This document shows positions 34,632 to 42,861 of a stretch of 64,000 nt of DNA, in pieces. The first letter of the stretch is position 1; each line of letters begins with the position of its first letter. Where the stretch lies: the NCBI RefSeq assembly GCF_001551835.1, contig NZ_LODL01000021.1, positions 684,629 to 748,628 on the forward strand, written 5' to 3'. Under the pieces are notes generated by a model that was not told the origin of the DNA, did no database searches, and worked only from the letters and a program-made list of their open reading frames with translations. Source of the stretch: Dechloromonas denitrificans. Lineage in GTDB: Bacteria > Pseudomonadota > Gammaproteobacteria > Burkholderiales > Rhodocyclaceae. Both the position numbers and the translations under genes were made by a program.

Positions 34632-36089
34632 TCAGGCCTCCGAAACGGCTGGCTGTTGCTGATTGCTGTCCCGCAAGGGGACTTCCTTCGGGGCGCGGTC
34701 GACCGGCATTTTTTGCCAAAAACGCCAGCTCTTGCGGGCAGCCGGCGGCAAGGTCGAGTCGAGTTCGGCCAGGACCGGGAGGTCGAGCGCCAGGCGAAGG
34801 TCTTCGGCCGAGCGGATGCGACGTTGCCCCAGTTCGAGGACGAGCGCGGCACCGACGCCGAGCATGCCGCCGAGGAAGATGGAAACCAGTACGTTGAGGA
34901 AAATCTTCGGGCGGGAATGCCTGACCGGCTCGGTGGCCGGGCTGAGGACCAGCACGTTGGTCTGCTGCGACTGCCCTTCCAGATTGCTTTGCGTCATCCG
35001 TTGGCCGACCGCCTCGTAAGCGCGGCGGGCAGTTTCGACATCGTTGACCAGCACCGAGAGCTCGTCACGCTGCGACTTGATTTCGAGCACGCGCTTTTTC
35101 TGCTCTTCGATGGCGGCTTTCAGTTCCTCTTGCTTGACCGCACCGAACTTGTTGGCGACGGCGGCCCCGCCGGAGATGCGGGCAATTTCCTCGCGCAGTT
35201 GCTGGCGCTGGCCCTGGATCTGTGCTTCGAGCTGCTGCACTTGCGGGTGGTTCTTGCCGAGGTTGCTGTTGAGCTCGGCCAGCTTGGACTCGGAACGGGC
35301 GATCTCGGACTTGAGGTTCTGGATCAGCGGGTTCTGCAGCACTTCGAGCGACAGTTCGCTGGTGCCGCTCTTTTGCCGGCTGGAGGCGTCGGCCTTCTGG
35401 GCCTGGGCAGCGGCCAGCTGGGCGGTCAACTCGTTGAGGCGGCCGGTTTCGTTGTCCATGATGCGCTCGTCGGTGATGACGATGCCCTTGTCCTGCTGAT
35501 AGGCGGACAGGCGGGCCTGGGATTTTTCCAGCGCGGTGCGCAGGCCTTTTTGCCGCTCTTCGAACCAGGCGCTGTACTGGCGGGCCGGCTCGACGCGCAA
35601 TTCGATCGAGGTGTCGATGTAGGCCTGGGCGAAAGCATTGGCGACGGCGGCCGCGAACTGCGGGTCTTTCGCCGAGAAGTTCACGTTGATGACGTTGCTT
35701 TCGCGGGATGGCTTGATGTCCAGCTTTTTTTGCAGCAGCGTCGCGTAGAAACCTTCGATCGTGCCTTTGCCATCACCGTCGTCCTGCCAGGTTTCGATGG
35801 CTTCGGCGTTCTTGTCGATGCCGAGTAGCTTGACGACGCGGGTGGCGACGCGGTCGCTGTTGATGATGTCCATCTGCGTCGCCATGTAGCCGGGCGCCAT
35901 CATGCCCTGCATGACCATGCCGGCAATCGGGTCCGGCGATTTGACGTCGATCACCAGCGAGGTGGTGGCGGTGTATTCCTTGGGCAGGATCAGGCTGACG
36001 AGCAGCGTCGTCATGACCGTGACGCCGAACACCGACAGCGCCAGCTTGCGGCGGGCCCAGAGGATGAGGAGAAATTGCTGAAAAGTCAT
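34632..36089 (-). CDS. epsF: Chain-length determinant protein EpsF (Wzz/PCP family)
   Basis: The product is 485 aa from ATG 36089 (MTFQQFLLILWARRK). It has a first membrane helix (about 15-35), a Wzz domain, and long periplasmic coiled coils (about 170-390, with Leu/Glu/Lys/Gln heptads). The second membrane helix comes near residue 420 (FLNVLVSIFLGGMLGVGAALV). The C-terminal tail is Pro/Lys-rich. It works with EpsG and EpsE in polymer length control and export. It is flanked by epsG and epsE in the conserved order. Confidence 0.92.
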   Translation of the reverse strand: MTFQQFLLILWARRKLALSVFGVTVMTTLLVSLILPKEYTATTSLVIDVKSPDPIAGMVMQGMMAPGYMATQMDIINSDRVATRVVKLLGIDKNAEAIETWQDDGDGKGTIEGFYATLLQKKLDIKPSRESNVINVNFSAKDPQFAAAVANAFAQAYIDTSIELRVEPARQYSAWFEERQKGLRTALEKSQARLSAYQQDKGIVITDERIMDNETGRLNELTAQLAAAQAQKADASSRQKSGTSELSLEVLQNPLIQNLKSEIARSESKLAELNSNLGKNHPQVQQLEAQIQGQRQQLREEIARISGGAAVANKFGAVKQEELKAAIEEQKKRVLEIKSQRDELSVLVNDVETARRAYEAVGQRMTQSNLEGQSQQTNVLVLSPATEPVRHSRPKIFLNVLVSIFLGGMLGVGAALVLELGQRRIRSAEDLRLALDLPVLAELDSTLPPAARKSWRFWQKMPVDRAPKEVPLRDSNQQQPAVSEA

Positions 36090-36114
36090 GCGGGGCTTTC
36101 GGTGATCTTCGTGG

Positions 36115-36936
36115 TCAGAAGAAGCTTTCCTGGACGTAAAGCACGTCGTCGGCCTGGATGGCGTCGGATTTTTCCGGCGAAACGACGATGACCGAACCGT
36201 CCGGCCCACGGCGATGGATGCGCAGGCCGCGTTCGGTGCCGCGAATGGTCAGGCCGCCGCCTTGGGCCAGGCCTTGCAGCACGGTCATGTTGCGTTCGAG
36301 GCGGTAGGAGCCGGCACGCTGGACTTCGCCGTAGATATAGAACAGCGGGGCGCGATGGACGTAGATGACGTCGCCGCCGGCCACCGGAATATCGAGTTCG
36401 GTATTGCCGGTGATGAACATCGCCGGAATGTCGATTTCCTTGCGGAAGGGCTTGCCTTCGCGAATGCCGGCCAGGGTGACGACATCGGCGCCGCCGCCAA
36501 TGGCCCCCGAAGGCATGGCTCCGCCGGCCGTGGCCAGCATGTCGGTGATACGGGTATTGCCGGTCTCGATCGGGAAACGGCCCGGGCGGTTGACCATGCC
36601 GAGCACGGAAACCTGGTTGCCCCTGACCTGAACGAGCAGGATATTGACCTGCGGCTTTTGCACGAAGCCGCCTTCGCGCAGCTTGGAGGCAATGGCCAGC
36701 TCGGCATCGGCAATCGACAGGCCGCCCAGTTGCACGGCGCCGATCAGCGGATAGGTAACGGCGCCGCTTTCGGCGACACGGGTTTCAACGGTGAGGTCCG
36801 GGTTCTGGAAAACGCTGATCTTGATCGCGTCGCCGGCGCCGAGTCGGTAATCGGCCTGCTTGTCCTGCGCCGAGGCGCCGAGCACGAGGCCCAGCGCGAG
36901 CAGAAAGCCAAGGGAGAGTTGCTTGAGGTAGTTCAT
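36115..36936 (-). CDS. epsE: Polysaccharide export protein EpsE (Wza-like)
   Basis: The product is 273 aa from ATG 36936 (a GTG five codons upstream is also possible). Signal peptide residues 1-22 end ASA, and no lipobox Cys is present, unlike E. coli Wza. The Poly_export domain (YRLGAGDAIKISVFQNPDL) is followed by SLBB repeats (VLGMVNRPGRFPIE, IYGEVQRAGSYRLERNMTV). It forms the periplasm-spanning or outer-membrane export channel. It is flanked by epsD and epsF. Confidence 0.92.
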   Translation of the reverse strand: MNYLKQLSLGFLLALGLVLGASAQDKQADYRLGAGDAIKISVFQNPDLTVETRVAESGAVTYPLIGAVQLGGLSIADAELAIASKLREGGFVQKPQVNILLVQVRGNQVSVLGMVNRPGRFPIETGNTRITDMLATAGGAMPSGAIGGGADVVTLAGIREGKPFRKEIDIPAMFITGNTELDIPVAGGDVIYVHRAPLFYIYGEVQRAGSYRLERNMTVLQGLAQGGGLTIRGTERGLRIHRRGPDGSVIVVSPEKSDAIQADDVLYVQESFF

Positions 36937-36954
36937 AGTCTGCTTGCCCACGCC

Positions 36955-37899
36955 TTACTTGAGGCCGCCGATGCCTTTGTTGATGACGGCATCGCCGCCC
37001 GTTGCCGCGGCCTTTTCCGGTGCGGCAGCTGTCGCCGCGGGGGTGCCGGAAAACTCGCCGACGTATTCGATCTTCGCCTTGTCGCGCAATTGCTTCATCG
37101 AGTCGCGCGCCAGATCAACCTTTTGCTTGTTGCTCAGGTAGTTCTCGATGAACGGCTGGGCCTTGGCTTCATCGAGCGGCTCGGACTTGCTGGCGAGCAC
37201 GGTGATGATCGCGGCACGGCCCGGGGTTTCGATCAAGTGCGGTAGCCCCTCCTTGGCCTGAGCCAGCTTGGGCAGGATTTCCAGGGCCAGTTGTTCGGCC
37301 GGCTTGACGGTAACACCGCCAACCACTTCAACGCCCTTGGCCTTCAGGCCGGTGACGATTTCGGCGACGCTCTTGCCCTTGCCGAGCAGTTCCCTGACCA
37401 CGGCCACATTGTCCGGCGTGGCGGCGAAGAGGACTTCCTCCAGGCGGTAGATCTTGCGGTTGGCAAAGAGCTCGGGGTGTTCGGCGTAGAACTTGCCGAC
37501 TTCGCTGGTCGAGGCCTTGCCCAGCTTGCCGACCGATTGCTCGAGGTAGGCACGGGCGAGGATTTCGCGGCGGGCATTCTCGATCGCCTGCATGACGGTC
37601 GGCGTCCGTTCGAGCTTGGCTTCCATCGCTTGCTGGACGGCCAGTTCCTGGTCGATCAGGCCTTCCAGCACCTGGCGCTTGGCGGCATCGGCCTGGGCCG
37701 GCGGGATGTTGGGCGTGCGTTGCAGAACGTAATTGACCTGATGCACGGAGATTTCGCCGCCATTCACCTTGGCCACGACCTGGGTGGCGGTTTTCTTCTC
37801 CGGCGGGCGTTCACCGCAGGCACTGAGGACAAAGGCAGAAATGACCAGACTGGCGATGGTGCTGAGCTTGTTCACGTGGACGCTTTCAAAGTTGGGCAT
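36955..37899 (-). CDS. epsD: Lipoprotein peptidyl-prolyl isomerase EpsD
   Basis: The product is 314 aa, or 306 aa if the in-frame GTG at 37875 is the start, which would give a tidier lipoprotein signal. The lipobox LSAC is followed by GERPPEKK. The SurA/parvulin-type helical N-domain (VAKVNGGEISVHQVNYVLQ) lies before a degenerate PPIase core. The C-terminal tail is Ala/Gly/Lys-rich. EpsD is found in XrtB loci and probably helps fold the outer-membrane export proteins. The neighbours are epsL and epsE. Confidence 0.88.
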   Translation of the reverse strand: MPNFESVHVNKLSTIASLVISAFVLSACGERPPEKKTATQVVAKVNGGEISVHQVNYVLQRTPNIPPAQADAAKRQVLEGLIDQELAVQQAMEAKLERTPTVMQAIENARREILARAYLEQSVGKLGKASTSEVGKFYAEHPELFANRKIYRLEEVLFAATPDNVAVVRELLGKGKSVAEIVTGLKAKGVEVVGGVTVKPAEQLALEILPKLAQAKEGLPHLIETPGRAAIITVLASKSEPLDEAKAQPFIENYLSNKQKVDLARDSMKQLRDKAKIEYVGEFSGTPAATAAAPEKAAATGGDAVINKGIGGLK

Positions 37900-37965
37900 A
37901 CGGAATTCGGGTTGCCGGCCGACAGCGGGCGGCAGATGCGGGTTGTTTGGGACAGGCGGCGCATG

Positions 37966-39177
37966 TCAGTACTGGGCCGAGGCCGAGACAAAGCCGATGC
38001 GGTCTTTGTAGTCGAGCGAGTCGTAATTGACGTTACGGTTTTCGTAGGCAACGCCGGCCTTCAGCTCAACCCAGCGCACCGGCAGATAGGCCAGATCGAA
38101 GCCGACGCGGGTGAACTTGTCTTCCCGCTGCTCGGTGCCGGCCGGCAAGGCGACGATCTCGCCTTTGTAGGAGCGCAGGCCGTAGCCAAGGCGAGCGGTG
38201 GCGGTCAGGGTGCTGGTGGCGGCCCATTTGGTGGCCAGCGTCAGTTCATCCAGCACGTAGTAGCTGGAGGTCAGTTGCTGGAAGGTTTCCAGGCCGTGCT
38301 TGTAGCCGAGATTGAGGCTGCCCTTGGCGGTTGCCGCATAGGCGAAATCGAGATTGCCGACCCAGCCGTCGTAGTCGCGGTCGGCGAAGTGGTCGTGCTT
38401 GCGCGCCAGGTATTCGAGGCGGCCGCGCACCTGGCTCTTGCCGGTCAGACGCCAGTCGGCATCGAGTTCGTAGCTGTCCTGGACGAAACCGTTGTCGTAC
38501 TGCAGCGTGCTGTTGAACTGCCGTTTCGAGTAGGTGCCGTCGAGATGCTTGGCGCGCACGGTCACCGTGTTGCCGGACAGCGGCCGGTAACGCAGGCCGT
38601 AGTTGTAGCCGTTGGCGTCGTAGTCGCTGTCGGCCAGAAAGGGCTGTTCGTTGGTCAGGCTGTAGCGCGAAACGCCGACCACTGCCGCCCAGTTCGAATG
38701 AAACCAGTAGTTGGCGCTGAACCGTTCGTTCTCGATGGTACGGACGTTGCGGACCCGGAAATTGCGGTAGTCGGAAAACGAATTGAGCGACTCATTGCGA
38801 TCGACGGCGAGTTCGCCGGTCCAGCGCGTTCCGGCCGCCCACAGCCATTTCGCATCGTAGTTCAGGGCCTGAAAATCGAGATAGTCGTTGGTCTTGTAGC
38901 GATTATCGACCAGGCTGACATTGGCGATCAGGCGCTGCAAACCAAACAACTTGTTGAAATTCAGACCAAGCGTCATGGTCGTGATGGTGTCCGACTTGCC
39001 GTCCAGGCCGACGCTTTTCGGGTCGACCGAGGGGGCCAGGCGGAACAGGTTGTCATCACGCATCGATGACAGTGTGGCGCTCAGATTCAGGACGTCGCCC
39101 TCGTTGGCGCGCACCCCGGGCGCTTGTAAAAGCACCAGGCAAGCGAACGCGAGCAGCGATTTTTGACATGACATCAT
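37966..39177 (-). CDS. epsL: Outer-membrane beta-barrel exopolysaccharide protein EpsL
   Basis: The product is 403 aa from ATG 39177 (MMSCQKSLLAF). Signal peptide residues 1-24 end VRA. The rest alternates polar and aromatic residues over many strands (YNYGLRYRPLSGNTVTVRAK and similar), ending in the C-terminal aromatic SASAQY that is typical of outer-membrane barrels. This is EpsL-like, a predicted barrel found in XrtB exopolysaccharide loci. It is the first gene of the long minus-strand series and so carries the main promoter. A TTGCACTGCAA palindrome lies about 20 nt upstream (39197-39207). Confidence 0.88.
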   Translation of the reverse strand: MMSCQKSLLAFACLVLLQAPGVRANEGDVLNLSATLSSMRDDNLFRLAPSVDPKSVGLDGKSDTITTMTLGLNFNKLFGLQRLIANVSLVDNRYKTNDYLDFQALNYDAKWLWAAGTRWTGELAVDRNESLNSFSDYRNFRVRNVRTIENERFSANYWFHSNWAAVVGVSRYSLTNEQPFLADSDYDANGYNYGLRYRPLSGNTVTVRAKHLDGTYSKRQFNSTLQYDNGFVQDSYELDADWRLTGKSQVRGRLEYLARKHDHFADRDYDGWVGNLDFAYAATAKGSLNLGYKHGLETFQQLTSSYYVLDELTLATKWAATSTLTATARLGYGLRSYKGEIVALPAGTEQREDKFTRVGFDLAYLPVRWVELKAGVAYENRNVNYDSLDYKDRIGFVSASAQY

Positions 39178-39196
39178 GCTTGCGATCTTATCACAT

Positions 39197-39207
39197 TGCA
39201 CTGCAAC
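39197..39207. promoter_or_regulatory. TGC-rich palindrome upstream of epsL
   Basis: TTGCACTGCAA is a perfect 11-nt palindrome with arms TTGCA and TGCAA, 19 nt upstream of the epsL start. The larger region (39178-39240) is AT-rich and must hold the promoter of the 20-kb eps series. Confidence 0.45.
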
Positions 39208-39228
39208 ATTTTACACAAATGGCATTGC

Positions 39229-39262
39229 ACAAAAAAACGAAAGACGGGGCCATTGCCCCGTC
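39229..39262 (-). terminator. Terminator after the PEP-CTERM pair, before epsL
   Basis: The stem gacggggc (39243-39250) / gccccgtc (39255-39262), with loop catt, is followed on the minus strand by ttcg and T7. It lies about 90 nt past the stop at 39355. Confidence 0.85.
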
Positions 39263-39354
39263 TGGATCTAGCACACCGCAAGGCGGACCACGCACTCACC
39301 GATTTGTGCACTGCACCTTTTAGAGGCGCGGCGCGCGACCGGCGAAAATACCCC

Positions 39355-39891
39355 CTAGACCTGCCGCGCCTTGCGCCGGGCGATGCCGGCGATCAGGCCA
39401 AGACCGGCCAGCAGCATGGCGTAGGTCGCCGGCTCGGGTACCGCACTGACCGACTGGGGCGCGGCGCTGAGCGACTGGGCAAAGGAGGCGCGCAGCGTGA
39501 ATTGGGCACCACTCTGAGCGGCCAGCCCGGAAACCACGACCTTGTAGGCAGTTGCCCCGGCCAGATCGACATCCTGGTTGGCGGCGTCCTTAAAACTGGC
39601 CACCAGATTGTCGGCGTTGTTCTTACCGGCAATCACGCCGGTCAGGCTGGTGCCCGCCACCGTGTAGACGTTGATCGACAGGTTATCGAACAGGTTGCTC
39701 AGGGTGGTCGCGTAGATCCGGCCCTGGCTGGGCGAGTAGTCGCTGCCCGTCAGCAGCAGGAACTCCTGGGCGAAGGAACCCGGCTGGGCGACGGAGGAGA
39801 TGAATGCGCTCTCCGTCGGTTTCGCCTGCACCACCCCGATCGCGAGCAACAGCGCTGCGGTGAACAGGCTATTTTTGATGATTTTCAGCAT
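39355..39891 (-). CDS. PEP-CTERM sorting-domain protein
   Basis: The product is 178 aa. The signal peptide (residues 1-23, ending VQA) precedes a body with FAQEFLLLTGSDYS and SINVYTVAG. The C-terminal signal is VPEPATYAMLLAGLGLIAG then RRKARQV. No catalytic motif is seen. The ATG at 39891 lies 10 nt past the stop of the next PEP-CTERM gene (39902), so the two form an operon. It is a likely XrtB substrate. Confidence 0.9.
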   Translation of the reverse strand: MLKIIKNSLFTAALLLAIGVVQAKPTESAFISSVAQPGSFAQEFLLLTGSDYSPSQGRIYATTLSNLFDNLSINVYTVAGTSLTGVIAGKNNADNLVASFKDAANQDVDLAGATAYKVVVSGLAAQSGAQFTLRASFAQSLSAAPQSVSAVPEPATYAMLLAGLGLIAGIARRKARQV

Positions 39892-39901
39892 GATCGACCT
39901 T

Positions 39902-40417
39902 TCATTTACCGAGGTAGCGACGACGCGCCAGTGCCATCAGGCCCAGCCCGCCGAGCAGCAGGCCGAGGCCGGCCGGCTCGGGAACGGCCAGCGCCGCTGC
40001 CTGCAGAGAATAGCTCTGCCCCAGGTCAGCTGACTCCGTACCGCTAATGGTCAGGGTGTAGGTTTGCCCGGCCTGCAGACCACTCAGGACTTGCCCGACG
40101 GAGACCAGGTCGTCGGCCAGAACGACGTTCGGCAGATAGGTGCCGGCCCCGCTACCGCCGGTCAGGCTGAAGCTGAAACCGGGCAGATCGGCTGCCGAAG
40201 CGCCCCAGAAGAACGAAGTCAGGCCGAATTGCACGCTGCTGCCGGAGAGCAGGCTGAAACTGAAGCTGTCGAAAAACGGATCGCCGTCCGGCAAGGCAAC
40301 TTCGAGCGGCGCGGAACCCGAAACGCCGACCGGGCCGAGCGTGTAAAACGCGGCATTGGCGGTGCCGGTCAGCGCCAGTGCGGCGACGGCAAAAGCCAGT
40401 TGTTTGAGTTTTGACAT
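39902..40417 (-). CDS. PEP-CTERM sorting-domain protein (FxDxF type)
   Basis: The product is 171 aa. A Sec signal (residues 1-22, MSKLKQLAFAVAALALTGTA...) precedes the FxDxF-type pattern DPFFDSFSFSL. The body is Gly/Ser-rich. The C-terminal signal is VPEPAGLGLLLGGLGLMAL then RRRYLGK. It is the first gene of a two-gene PEP-CTERM transcript. The inverted repeat at 40480-40495 lies 62 nt upstream of the start. Confidence 0.9.
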   Translation of the reverse strand: MSKLKQLAFAVAALALTGTANAAFYTLGPVGVSGSAPLEVALPDGDPFFDSFSFSLLSGSSVQFGLTSFFWGASAADLPGFSFSLTGGSGAGTYLPNVVLADDLVSVGQVLSGLQAGQTYTLTISGTESADLGQSYSLQAAALAVPEPAGLGLLLGGLGLMALARRRYLGK

Positions 40418-40479
40418 GGGGATAACCCGGGGAAATATTTGATGGCGCCGATTTTACCCAGCCGCCGACAGGGCCCCAT

Positions 40480-40495
40480 TAGTCCATTCAGCCTA
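40480..40495. promoter_or_regulatory. PEP-CTERM-associated inverted repeat, copy 3
   Basis: TAGTCCATTCAGCCTA, 62 nt upstream of the PEP-CTERM start at 40417. The half-sites TAG-TC and GCCTA match the other copies, but the element is reversed relative to copy 1. Confidence 0.6.
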
Positions 40496-40661
40496 TTCCG
40501 TGAGTTATTTCACGGAACGACGGAGCACCGGAAAAGGCCTTTCGAGGCGCGTTGCCGGCAGCGGCTGGCGGGATTTGCATGCCCGTTGTCCGCCCCGGCA
40601 ATGGCCGCCCAGCCACCGGGGCGCCTACGATAACGGCTGGCAATAACAACCAGGAGACAAC

Positions 40662-41123
40662 ATGCAGGCCTTTCAGGATTTTTACCCGGAGAACGTGGCG
40701 CACTGTTACGGCTGCGGCCGGCTCAATGCCGATGGGCACCAGATCAAGACATTCTGGGACGGCGACGAAACGGTGACCCGCTTTCAGCCCAAACCAGAAC
40801 ATACGGCGATTCCCGGCTTCGTCTATGGCGGTCTGCTCGCCTCGCTGATCGACTGCCATTGCACCGGCACCGCCGCTGCCGCGATGTACCGGGCGGAGAA
40901 CCGGGCGATGGACAGCCTGCCGGCTTTCCGCTTCGTCACCGGCTCGCTGCAGGTCAGCTACCTAAAGCCGACCCCGCTCGGTCCGCAACTGGAAATCCGT
41001 GGTCGGGTGAAGGAGATCAAGGGCCGCAAGGTCGTCGTCGAGGCGACGCTTTATGCCGAAGGTGTCGCCACCGCACGCGGCGAAGTCGTCGCCCTGCAAA
41101 TGCCGGATAGTTTTACGGCCTAG
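40662..41123 (+). CDS. PaaI-type hotdog thioesterase
   Basis: The product is 153 aa, with AGGAG upstream of ATG 40662. The N-terminus has CYGCGRLNADG, which recurs in hotdog proteins of this clade. The core HGGL-type region reads AIPGFVYGGLLASLIDCHCTGTAA, shown in pieces as AIPGFVYGG and LLASLIDCHC. Strands then follow (SLQVSYLKPTPLG, EIRGRVKEIKG). It likely hydrolyses acyl-CoA thioesters. The substrate is unknown. It stands alone between convergent regions. Confidence 0.85.
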   Translation: MQAFQDFYPENVAHCYGCGRLNADGHQIKTFWDGDETVTRFQPKPEHTAIPGFVYGGLLASLIDCHCTGTAAAAMYRAENRAMDSLPAFRFVTGSLQVSYLKPTPLGPQLEIRGRVKEIKGRKVVVEATLYAEGVATARGEVVALQMPDSFTA

Positions 41124-41141
41124 GGAAACACTGAACAAATC

Positions 41142-41207
41142 GTCATCCTTGCGAAAGCGGGGATCCAGTGCCTTGACGCTTCTGGATTCCCGCCTACGCG
41201 GGAATGA
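41142..41207. repeat. REP-like inverted repeat element (dyad of two ~26-bp arms)
   Basis: The arms gtcatccttgcgaaagcggg... (41142-41168) and ctggattcccgcctacgcgg... (41182-41207) are inverted relatives with several mismatches, separated by 13 nt. The right arm recurs nearly exactly at 43762-43787. It ends at the stop codon of the sigma factor gene and may act as a bidirectional terminator between the convergent genes. Confidence 0.75.
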
Positions 41208-41807
41208 CTAATCGGATTTAATCAGCACTTCCTTAGGCAGTTGCCCTTCAGCCATTGGCGGACGCGGCGTGAAACAGCAGACGGTGCCGCTGGCATCGAA
41301 ATGGACCTGGCAGGCGCTTTCCAGTTGCTGGCGTAAGCGGGCCCGGGCCCGCTGGACGCGCGACTTGGCGCCGGCCAGGGAAATGCCGAGCTGATCGGCC
41401 AGCGCCTGTTGCGAATGCCCCTCGATGTCGCAGAAAGTGATTGCCAGCCGGTCCTCGGCCGACAGTTCGCTGAGCACTCGGGGCAGGCACTGGCTGAGCG
41501 CCTCGACAACGGCCGGCTCGGTCCCGGGCATCGCCGGCAGATCGTCCGGCAAGGCAATTGTTTCGCGGCGGCAGCGCAGGTGATCGGCCAGGGCATTGCG
41601 CGCCACCTGGAAAAACCAGGCGCGTGGCTGGTTGACCGCAGCAAACGCCTCGCCCTGGCGGAGCGCCTTGATGAAGACTTCCTGCAGCAACTCCTCGGCA
41701 TCTTCCGGCCGGGCACAGCGATGGCGCAGGTAGCCGAGCAGTTCGCCGGCCACCGCCTGCCAGGCGGCCAGCAGGCAGCCCGCCCCGGTGGATTCAGCCG
41801 CGCTCAT
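41208..41807 (-). CDS. ECF-type RNA polymerase sigma factor, SigZ-like
   Basis: The product is 199 aa from ATG 41807, overlapping the acr3 stop by 14 nt. Sigma-2 (AGELLGYLRHRCARPEDAEE, then LLQEVFIKAL, QPRAWFFQVARNALADHLR) and sigma-4 (LSAEDRLAITFCDIEGHSQQ, then ALADQLGISLAGAKSRVQRA) regions are both present. The C-terminal extension CQVHFDASGTVCCFTPRP is typical in position of SigZ, with an added Cys pair. It is the last gene of the arsenic operon. No anti-sigma factor is adjacent. Confidence 0.85.
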   Translation of the reverse strand: MSAAESTGAGCLLAAWQAVAGELLGYLRHRCARPEDAEELLQEVFIKALRQGEAFAAVNQPRAWFFQVARNALADHLRCRRETIALPDDLPAMPGTEPAVVEALSQCLPRVLSELSAEDRLAITFCDIEGHSQQALADQLGISLAGAKSRVQRARARLRQQLESACQVHFDASGTVCCFTPRPPMAEGQLPKEVLIKSD

Positions 41808-42861
41808 ACCACCCTTGGCTGGCATTGACGACGCGGACGACGAGCAGCATGACCGGCACTTCGATCAGCACGCCGACCACCGTCGCCAGCGCCGCCCCCG
41901 ACTCGAAGCCGAACAGGCTGATCGCCGCCGCGACGGCCAGTTCGAAGAAATTGGAAGCGCCGATCAGGGCCGACGGGCAGGCGATATTGTGCTTTTCACC
42001 AAGCGCCCGGTTCAGCCAATAAGCCAGCGCCGAATTGAAGAAGACCTGGATCAGGATCGGCACGGCGAGCAGGGCGATAACCAACGGCTGGCGCAGGATG
42101 GCTTCACCCTGGAAGGCGAAGAGCAGGACCAGCGTCAGCAATAGCGCGGTGATCGACCACGGGCCGATTTTCGCCATGGCCGCGGCGAAAGCCGCCGGAC
42201 CGCGCGCCAGCAGCGACTTGCGCCACCACTGGGCGAGTGCCACCGGAATGACGATGTAGAGGCCGACCGAAATCAGCAGCGTCGCCCACGGCACGGTAAT
42301 CGCCGAAATCCCGAGCAGGAAGGCGACCAGCGGCGCGAAGGCGAAGACCATGATCAGGTCGTTGACCGCCACCTGCGACAGCGTGAACAGCGGGTCACCA
42401 TTCGACAGCCGGCTCCAGACGAAAACCATCGCGGTACACGGTGCCGCCGCCAGCAGGATCAGGCCGGCGATGTAGCTGTCGAGCTGTTCGGCCGGCAGAT
42501 AATCGACGAACAACTGGCGGATGAACAGCCAGCCAAGGAAAGCCATCGAAAACGGCTTGACCAGCCAGTTCACGAACAGCGTGACGCCGATGCCGCGGAC
42601 ATGCTGCCGTACTTCGTGCAGGGCGCCGAAATCAACCTTGACCAGCATCGGGATGATCATCACCCAGATCAGCAGCCCGACCGGCAGATTGACCTGCGCC
42701 ACCTCCATCCGGCCGATCGCCAGGAAGACCCCGGGCATCGCCTGGCCGAGGGCGATGCCCGCAACGATGCAGGTAAAGACCCAGAGCGACAGGTAGCGCT
42801 CGAAACCGCTCATCGCGGCCGCAGCCGGCCGTTCGAGCGCCACTTCGCAGGGCGCGCTCAT
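41794..42861 (-). CDS. acr3: ACR3-family arsenite efflux transporter
   Basis: The product is 355 aa with ten predicted membrane helices. The conserved Cys is in AAAPCTAMVFVWS; other ACR3 features are LPVGLLIWVMIIPML, VNDLIMVFAFAPLVAFLLG and GASNFFELAVA. It exports As(III) using the proton-motive force. ATG 42861 overlaps the arsC stop (ATGA). The genes arsR-arsC-acr3-sigZ form one coupled operon. Confidence 0.95.
   Translation of the reverse strand: MSAPCEVALERPAAAAMSGFERYLSLWVFTCIVAGIALGQAMPGVFLAIGRMEVAQVNLPVGLLIWVMIIPMLVKVDFGALHEVRQHVRGIGVTLFVNWLVKPFSMAFLGWLFIRQLFVDYLPAEQLDSYIAGLILLAAAPCTAMVFVWSRLSNGDPLFTLSQVAVNDLIMVFAFAPLVAFLLGISAITVPWATLLISVGLYIVIPVALAQWWRKSLLARGPAAFAAAMAKIGPWSITALLLTLVLLFAFQGEAILRQPLVIALLAVPILIQVFFNSALAYWLNRALGEKHNIACPSALIGASNFFELAVAAAISLFGFESGAALATVVGVLIEVPVMLLVVRVVNASQGWYERG

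Noticed and set aside
34140..35828. Plus-strand open frame opposite epsG and epsF
   Set aside because: It is a Leu/Val/Gly-rich shadow across a gene boundary, with no ribosome site.
37291..39069. Plus-strand open frame opposite epsD and epsL
   Set aside because: It spans two real genes on the other strand and shows no recognisable domain or plausible start.
41142..41207. CRISPR or attachment-site reading of the repeat
   Set aside because: There is only one dyad plus one half copy 2.6 kb away, with no regular spacing and no integrase or cas gene.
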